A DNA stretch of 64,000 bases from Tenrec ecaudatus (Eukaryota; Chordata; Mammalia; Afrosoricida; Tenrecidae), in contig NC_134535.1 in NCBI RefSeq assembly GCF_050624435.1, forward strand, positions 74,024,494 through 74,088,493. The letters run 5' to 3'. The translations under genes were made by a program, and so were the position numbers. The notes under the pieces were generated by a model. The model worked only from the letters and a program-made list of their open reading frames with translations. It made no database searches and was not told the DNA's origin. Of this stretch, positions 30,601 to 40,434 are shown piece after piece; position 1 is the first letter of the stretch; every line of letters begins with the position of its first letter.

Positions 30601-33600
30601 CACGTGCGAAGTATGACTAGGAAAATTGGGAGTGGTCAAAAATGAAATGGAACACAAGAAAATTGAAACCTTAATCATCGGGAGTGAAATGGACTGGTGT
30701 TGGCCATTTGAATCAGAAAACCACATGATTTACTGTGCCTACTAGGTTGAGAAGAACAATCGAAAGGAATGGCATTCGTGATCTGAAAGGATCTTGCTAT
30801 GCACATCATGAAATATAATGCTATCTTTGATCAAACTGTATCTGTCTGCCTTCAAGTAAATTCAATCAATACAACTAGAATTCAACTTTGTGCACCAGCC
30901 ACAAATGCTAGTGATGAAGAAATTGAAGAATTCTGCCAACTGCTTCCACTGGAATGGATGGATCAAGCGTGCAGTCATTGGTCATTCTTGGCGATTGGAT
31001 TGCAAAAGTTGGAAACAAAGAAGAAAGAACAATAGTTAGGAAAAAATGAACCCGGCGATCGAAATGAATCTGGTGGTGGATCACATGATAGAATTTTGCA
31101 AAACTAACGACCTGTTCATAGCAAATACTTTTTTTCAACAACACAAAAGGTGACTACACACATGGAGTTCCCCAGATGAAATACACAGAAATAGAATTAG
31201 CTGTCTCTGTGGGAAGATACAAAGAAGAAGCTCAATATCAGCAGTTAAAACCAGACCAACTGCCCACTGCAGAACAGACCATCCGTTGCTCCTCAATAAG
31301 TTCAGGATAAAGCTGAAGAAATGAAAACCAGTTCACAAGAGTCAAAATAGGTCCTTGAGCCTGTCCCACCTGAAGGTCAAGAACAGATCTGATGCAGTGA
31401 ACACTAAGGACAGAAGACCCGATGAGCTGTGGGAGGACACCGAGAACATGAATCATGAAGGAAGCAAAAGGTCAGGAAAAAGACAGGAAAGCTATATATG
31501 AACTGTGAAAAGAATTGTATGAGCCCCAATAAATTGTTAAAATTAAAAAAAAAAAAAGAAAAAGACAGGAAAGCAAGAAAAGATCAGCGTGGATATCAGA
31601 AGAGACTCTTAAACGTGCTCTTACAGAGCAGCTACAGCGAACGGAAGAAAGGATGAATCCAAGGAGCTGAAGAGAAAATTTCAAAGGGCAGCTTAAGAAG
31701 ACAAAGCCGACAATTTTAACGAAATGTGCAAGGACCTAGAATTAGAAAAACAAAAGGGAAGGACACGTTGGGCATGTATGAAATGGAAAGACCTCAAGAG
31801 AAGAGGCAAGTCTCACGTTGCAATTATGAAAGACTCTCGGCAAAATATTGACGATGCAGGAAGCATCAAGAGAAGATGGAAAGAACACAGAGTCGCTGCA
31901 CCAGAAAGAACCAGTCGACAGTCCACTGCTTCAGGAGGGAGCATATGAGCAAGAGCCAAGGTTGCTGAAGGAAGAAGTTCAAGTGGCACTGAAAGCATTA
32001 GCCAAAACAAGGCTCTAAGAATTGACTTCAGTCCATTAGCAAGCCTGCTGCTGGAAGACACTCAGCTTCACTAGCTTCATGGGAAACCCTCTGTGTCATG
32101 AGTTGGCTCTTGGTTCTGCTGCTGCTCCTGCCCCACTCTTGCCACTCTGCTCCTTCTCTGGTGTCACAGGTTCATGGCCCTGGATTACAGAAGTCCAGTG
32201 TACAGAGATCTTGAGATATAAAGGACATACTCCAGATTACTAGCTCTTCTTTCCTGGTTGAAATGAAATCTCCACCTTCTTCTTTCTTCTGAGATGGCTT
32301 TTTTTTTTTTGAGATGGCTTATTTTATACCCATCCGGGAGGAAAAACTTATCAATCCCCATATTAGAGATCCAACTTAAAAAAATCATTTTATTGAGGGC
32401 TTATCACAATCCATCCATACATCCATTGTGTCAAGCACATTTGTACATTTGTTGCCATCGTCATTCTCAAAACATTTGCTTTCTACTTGAACCTGTGGTA
32501 TCAGCCCCTCACTTTCCCCCTCCCTCCCCTCCCTCATGAACCCTTGATAATTTATAAATTATTATTATTTTTCCACGACTTACACTGCTTGATGTCTCCC
32601 TTCACCCACTTTTCTGTTGTCTGTTCCCCTGGGTGGGGTTATATGGAGATCATTGTGATTAGTTCCCCCTTTGTCCCCCATCTTCCCCTTACCCTCCTGG
32701 TATCGCTACTCTCATTACTGGTCCTGAGGGGTTTATCTGTCCTGCATTCCCTGTGTTTCCAGCTCTTATCTGTACCCATGTACGTGCTCTGGTTTAGCTG
32801 GATTTGTAAGGTAGAATTGGGGTTAAAATAGTGGTGGTGGGGAGGAAGCATTAAAGAACTAGAGGAAAATTATATGTTTCATCAGTGCTATAGTGCACAC
32901 TGACTGGTTCGTCTCCTCCCCGCGACCCTTCTGTAAGGGGATGTCCAGTTGCCTACAGATGGGCTTTGGGTCTTCGCTCCACACTCCCCCTCATTCACAA
33001 TGATATGATTTTTTGTTCTTTGATGCCTGATCCCTGATCCCTTTGACACCTCGTGATCACACAGGCTGGTGTGCTTCTTCCATGTGGTCTTTGTGGCTTC
33101 TCAGCTAGATGGTCGCTTGTTTATCTTCAAGTCTTTAAGATCCCAGATGCTCTATCTTTTATTATTTTTTTGATGCTGTATCTTTTGATAGCTGGGCACC
33201 ATGAGCTTTCTTCACCACATTTGCTTATACACCCATTTGTCTTCAGCGATCGTGTTGGGGAGGTGATCATCATGGATGCCAGTTTAACAGAACAAAGTGT
33301 TCTTGCATTGAGAGAGTGCTTGAGTGGAGGTCCAATGTCCATCTGCTACCTTAATACTAAACCTATAAATGTATGCACATAGATTTATTTCCCCACTGTC
33401 ATATATAAATATATTTACATATGTACATGCCTGTATTTAGACCTCTATAAATGCCCTTTACCTCCTAGTTTCTTCCTCTATTTCCTTTTACGTTCCTCTC
33501 ATTCCACTATCATGTTCAGCCTTCATTTGAGTTTCAGTAATTCGTCTAGGTTACATTGCCCTTGATCAAGCCCTACAAGCCTCCTACACCCTCCTTGCCA

Positions 33601-36600
33601 TTGATTTTTGATCACTTGTCGTTCTCTTGTCCCTTGGTTTGTTAACACCCACTTCCTTTCCCCTTCCTCTGCCTCTCCCATGTCCCCCCCAACTGTTGGT
33701 CCTGTTGTTTTCTCCTCCAGCTTGTTTATCCCACCTATCTTATCTAGATATACCTGTAGAGATAATAATATGCACACAAAAAAACCAAGACAGAGCAAAA
33801 CAAACCAACAAAAGAAAACAACAACAACAAAACAAAGTCAAAAAAAAGAAAAGTCTGTAAATAGTTCAAGGTCTGTTTTTTGACCTTTAGCAGTGTTTTC
33901 CAGTTGAGTCTGATGGGGTGCCACACCCTGGCCCCAAAGGCATTTTTGCTATTCCCTGGGGACGTCATTGCTCTGTTCCCCTTGCTGTTCTGTTGCACAC
34001 CCTTAGAATTTCGCCTCAGTGTGGTGGGATCAGACCAGGCGCAATTCCTGCACTATGTCTCCAGTGTTGTTCCCCGTAGCACTATGGGTCAATGAAGGAT
34101 GTCGTGTCTCCTGGTGGCTGGTCCTATGGTCCTCTCTGCTTTGGCTGCTCTGAGAGGGAAAATCATCCTCAATGCTTGATGGGCCAGGATGTGTTCCACT
34201 CTCTCTTTCTCCCCCTTCATTTGCGCCCATATGCTCTGATTAGATATGTCCCTCTCCCTGAGCTGTAGCTTCAGTGCTGTCCTCTGGAGAGTTCCAACTT
34301 TTTAGAATAATAATTAACTATTAACAATCACTCACCACTGAATCATATAATCCTCAGAATTTTCCCTCACCTTGTCTTACACAGACCCATCAGAAAAGAG
34401 GAAATATCTCCAATCTGCATGGTCCTACTCAGTTGTGTGGTGGGTGTTACAAAGACAATGGCTAGAAAAGGTATATAAATTAATTCACAACACTACATTC
34501 TTTATATATGGTGGGTTTCAAAAAGTTCATGAAATTGTGTATTATGTAAAAACGTATATGGCTTTCAATTATTTTTACACCCAAATAAACGTGTACTAAC
34601 TTAGAACATGTCTGAATAGGATTTAGTTTGAAGCATTTAGAAGGATAAGAAATTAATTTGAAAACAGCCTTATCAGAACAACATGAATTCTGCTAAAATG
34701 ATGCAAACACCAAATTTATGGTGACGCATACATCGGAGAATGGTGAAATCATTGCTGTTTTATAAAACATTTATGGGGACAGTGACCCCAAGCAATCCGC
34801 CATTTACCAATAGATCATTCTTTTTCAGAGGGGAGAATATGATGCTGACAATGAAGCCATCAGTAGCAAGCCATTCCATGCCAACTGGCAATGAAAAAAT
34901 TAATCTTGTTCATGTCCTCATTGAAGAAGACTGATGATAACAGAAGAAGTGGCCAACACCATAAATATCTCAATGGGTTCAGCATACATAATTATGACTG
35001 AAAAATTAAAGTTAGGCAAACTTTCAGCTTGATGGTCCCCAAACTATGATCGACTGCAGACAAGAGGAAAGGTTTCCAAGGAAATGCTAAACACGTGGGA
35101 TCAAGGTCCTGGAACATTTCCCGGAAAAATTTTAACAGAAGGTAAACACAGCTTTATTGGTACAATCTTGAAGACAGAGCACAAAGCAATGGCTGGCATG
35201 AAGTAGAAGGGGCCCGGTCAAAGCAAAGCCGTCGGGCAAGGCATTTTGCTCTGACCTTCTGGAGGGCTGAAGAATGTTTCGAAAACCCCAACCCACTGCC
35301 ATTGAGTCAATTATGACTCATAGTGATGCTATAAGGCAGAGTAGAATTGCCCCTATGGGTTTTTAAGGCATTAAATCTTTGTAGGAACAAACAGCTTCAT
35401 CTTTCTCTAGAGCAGCGTTCTCAACCTCTTGGTCACGACCCCTTTGGGGGTTGAATGACCCTTTCACAGGGGTCGCTTAAGATCATCAGAAAACACCAAT
35501 TTCCGATGGCTCTTAGGAACAGAGACTCTGCTCCTCTATCCGTCTCCAGGCGGGTCCACCCATGTGCAGATACACCAACTTATGAGTACCCAGTGGGAAG
35601 ACTGTGATCCATGCCACACCATGCTTCAAGACAAAATTTCATTTATTTGTCATTAGAAATAATTATTTCACGATATATAATTACATATTGTTTTGTGATT
35701 AATCACTATGCTTTAATCATGTTCAACTTGTAACAATGAAAATACTTCCTGCATATCAGATATTTACGTGAGGATGCATAATAGTAACAAAATTACAGTT
35801 ATGAAGTAGCCACGAAAATAACTTTATGGTTGGGGGTCACCACCACCTGAGGAACTGTGTGAAAGGCTGGCGGCATTCGGAAGGTTGAGAGCCCTGCTCT
35901 AGCGGAACAATTAGTGGCTCGGTGTGTAGCTCACTCTGCCACCAGGGCTCCTCTAAAGAATGATAGTAGGATTGGTTTACTGGGTTAAAAAAACTTAGAA
36001 TCATAATCGCATAGGACAACTCAGTCAGTTGGTACAAGATAGTTCATACGGATAAAATTCTACATCCTAGATTGGTGAATAGTAGCTGGGGACGTAAAGC
36101 TTGTAAGTGGCCATTGAAGATACAACTATTGCTGTCTATCTGTCCGGAGCAAGAAAGAATGAGGGGAACCAAAGGCTCAAAGCAGAAAGTAGTCCACAGG
36201 ACCATGTGGACAGAAAATTTAGATGGTGTCTGGCTTGGAGTTTTGGTAGCTTGGTGGTTTATGAGTTGCCCTGTTAACCCCAGGGTCAATAGTTCAAATC
36301 CACCGGCCGCTCTGGGATGGAGGAAGATACGGCCTTCTGTGCCTGTAAAGATATCAGAAACCCAGAGGGCGAGTTTATTCTGCTCTAAAGAATCACCATG
36401 AATTGGAATCAACTTATGTCAGTGATGTTGGTTTAGTTCCCAACCACTGGCTGTTCTGACCAGGGACATCATAGAAGGTCCTAGGGAGAATGAGAAAAAA
36501 AGAAAAGAAACGTGTAGAGCAAAATTCCAGTTTCTAAAAGAGGTCAGACTTACTGGACTCGTGGGACTGTCACCCTAAGATACCTTTTGAACTTGGAAAT

Positions 36601-36893
36601 GCAGACACGCCTAAAGGCCACCTTTCATTCGAATAATAAATGGCTTAATCAATAGACAGTATCTCCATGAAGAGTGTATTCCCTTAAACCATCAAGTGTA
36701 TGGAACAGTCAGTGTCTATCCAAACGCAAAGGCAAAGAAGGATAGGGAAGTGAGATAAATGGAAACAGAACAAACAGAATGGAACTCATTTGGATGTTGA
36801 CACATTGTGAAATTTGTACTAGTGACATGGAACAATTTATGCCAAAAAAAAAAGTTTAATGGAAACTCCTAATGTGCTGTGTTAAGTTTCACC

Positions 36894-36942
<49 letters not shown>

Positions 36943-39900
36943 CATGTAAAGGGAAGAAAATAAATAAGTAAATAAGTCAGTTGCTGTCCTTATGTCATTA
37001 AGAAAGTGCATTGACTTTGGGACAGGATAAAGGGCAGTGAGAAAATTGCTTCTGGAAGCTTGAGACAGGGAACTGTGTTATATATTGGTCATTGTTGGCC
37101 ATTGCCTGGGGTAACCTGGAAGATAGAAAAGATATCTCATGAAATGGTGAATTTAGTTGAGGATATTTCCAGGCAGAGAGCTGGAGGTGCTAATTGGTTT
37201 ATTTTAGCTGCCTATGATAAAACATTTTAGGAGAGAGATGAACTAAAAAAGGAACGGTTCAATTTTCAAGCAGAATTTAGAAAAAAATGTTTCTATCCTT
37301 GGACTTGCTAGATGGAAATAGAAACCTTTTTCATCGCCTGCCTTTCCACCTGGCAAAAGGTTTACAAAGAAAGAAAATGGCCTTAGGGCAAACATCACAT
37401 CCAAAGCCCTGCCCATAAAATAACTTCAGAGGGAAGAAGGAAACAAACACAGGGTCAGCTTCTCTAAGTTCCAAAATGTAAAGTGATACTTCTAGGCCCT
37501 CTCAACTGGATAAGGGGTTTTAAAGGCTCTAAGTGTTATACCCCCATACTGTAATTTATGGCTGGAAGTAGAACTGTATCTGTCTTGAGAGGACGGGGTG
37601 CCTTTTGTCTAATAACCACAAGGCCAGCGGTTCCAAACTGTCCACTGCTTCTCGGCTGGCAGAAAAGGCTTTCTACTCCTGTGAAGCGTTCCGGTCTCAG
37701 GCACTCACAAGGCAGTTCTACCCTGAATTAGAGTTTGATAATTTTATGAAGTCCGTAATAGACGGTCCATAGAGAATTGGTAATAGTGAAAGTATTAGAG
37801 GGCAGGGGCAGTTCAGAATGAAAAGGAATCTCTAGACTCCCAATTTCTTTGGGCTGGAAGCAGGCTGAGAAAACGACTCAGCCGAAAGCAGAGGCCGTTT
37901 TTTTTGAGATTGAAGGACATCTCAGACGACAGAGCCAGGAGTGAGAGGGTGGGCCCAGAAGCCAAGGAAGCAGCGGGAGAATCCATCAGTGAGCAGAACC
38001 AGGCTTTCACCAAGAGAATTTTCAAATTTTAGATTTGGGCCAGACTGAGACAGATATTTAGCTGGATACCAGAATTTCTGTGTCTCCCACTTCTCCGCCC
38101 ACCCCACCCCCTAATTTGAACAGAGTGTCTATAATGGTTATCTGGTCTCTTTCTCAACATTGTATGCTAAATGTGTGGGAGGAAGATAAATGGTATTTTT
38201 AGGTCACAGGCAGTGGTGCGCTAGTAAATGTTTAACACCTGGTCGCGGGAAAGGAGAGAAGAAGGGGAAAAGAGTTCTGATGTGCAGTGTCTGCCAATTT
38301 GTGTAGTGTAAATATTGCCCCCATTTCAAGCTACCAATATGATGTCACCACATGAGGAGCTTGGAAGAGATTTGCATGATTGGTTCTCAGCAGCTGGCAT
38401 GAGCACCACTGAGTGCCCCTGCCTCTGAAGAAATGTACCCTCAAACACATGAACACATGCACCTAATTCAGAGAAGGTGCCAAGTCTGATCCTGATGTCA
38501 CAATGAGCTATTTGGGAGGCTTGCCAGCACGCGACAATTGTATTTCAAATGTGGGAGAGATTATTACTGTTGGTGTTATGTTGTCCTTAGAGGCTTTCAT
38601 GTCGGTCCCTACGGAGAGTGAGTGAGTGGCCCTGTGCACAACAATTGGAAACACTGCGGGCCCTGCACCGTCCTCACAGTGTTGCTCTGTTATATTACTA
38701 TGTTTGAGCCCATTGTTACAGCTACTGTATCAGCTCACCTAGCTATGGGTCTTCTTCCTTTTTTAAATTTTTTGCGGACCTCTGCTCTACCCAAGTATGA
38801 TATGCTTTGCAAGAGTTGGATCATTCCTGATAACATGTGCAAAGAATTGAGATGAAGTTTCTCCATCTTCTCTTCTAAGGAGCATTCTCCAAGACAGAGA
38901 TTATTAAAAAACCAAACCCACGGCTATCGAGTCAGTTCTGGATCTTTCTGGGAACAGACAGCCTCATCTTTCTTCCAAGGAGCTGCCCGTGGGTTTGAAA
39001 CATCAACCTTGCAGTTAGCAATCCAGTGCTTACCTGACAGCTTCCCTGGTGCTCCCTTATTTATTAAAAGGAGCCCAGATGGCGCTGTCGGGTAAGCCTT
39101 GACTGACAACTGCAAGGTTGGTCTTTTAGACCCACCAGTAGTTCCATGAGACAGAGATGAGGCTGTCTGCCCCCAGAAAAATTTACAGCCTCGGAAACCC
39201 TATATGGGATCGTATGAGTCGGCATCAAATGGTTTGGGTTATTAATTGGTTAGTAATGCTTAATTATTAAAGAGCAGTCGGTCCTAGACAGTGACATTAA
39301 TAGCTTCCAAAGAACAGTATCTTCTGATCTTCACAGCTTTGTGTAGTTCTCTCCCACCTTGGGCTTCAGCTTGGGCACGTGACTTTCTTTGTCAGTGGAC
39401 TATGAGCTGGTAAATGCAAGCAGAAAGAAGCTTGTTCATTTATACCTCGAGACTTATGTTCTTGGAAGCCACACCCCACTTTAAAGAAGCATGGGTTAAC
39501 TACGGAAGGACAGGCCAAATGGAGAGAGGCCCTGGAGCATGAACACCCCCCTCTGAGATGTTCCAGTTCCAGCTGCAGTCTCAGGGGAAGGCACAGCCGC
39601 AGGAATTCACTTAGTGGCCCACCTGGACCAGTCCAGTTACACCAAGCCAAACCACCAAGCAATGGTTAAACAATCAATCCTTGATGTTTCATGTCACTGC
39701 TCTTTGGGGATGGTTTGTTACTGAGCAACAGATAATGAAAGACAAAAACTGTGGGCAGTCACAGCCTCTCAGGAGGCTGGACAGACATATTGATTGACAC
39801 TTTTAGGATGCTTCTTCCAGACAGAAACCTAATATAGTTGAACTGACCCTGGCAAAACGAGAGGCATGGGGTCCTTAATTCATAACTTCCAGAGTTCCCA

Positions 39901-40400
39901 GCACCCCTGGCCCTGCGGCTTCCACGCTTCCTTATTCTAGCTTCCTCAGAGCCTTGGGCTCTCTCTCTCTTCATATCTCCAGCAAGAATAATTCTCAGAT
40001 CTTTCGTTCACACTGTGGTGTAGTTAATAGCTTAAATTGGAACGGAAAACTTCCAGCTAAAATATTTAAATGTAAAAGGTGGAATCCAGGCATCAGTCAT
40101 TCTCACCTCCAAACTTCCTTTTAAACTTCATCTCAGATCAGTCCCCCTCTGGCCTGAATGTGGTATTTATTCATTAGCAAATATGTGGGAAATATATACA
40201 AGACTTTCAAGTCAGGAGAATGGTGTTTGTATCCTGCCACTTGCCAGCTGGATGAGCCTGACCATGTAAACTCTCTTCGCTGAGCCTCAGTTTCTACACT
40301 CATAAGAACATAAGTCTTCCAAGAACATAAGTCTCGAGGTGTAAATGAACAATAGTCAAATGTCGCTTCTGGGGAGGTTGTGCTAAATGAGATGAGGCAG

Positions 40401-40434
<34 letters not shown>

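Noticed and set aside
36940-38220. Possible old LTR-type or other interspersed repeat
   Set aside because: The text feels familiar from mammalian repeats, but I could not assign a family or boundaries.
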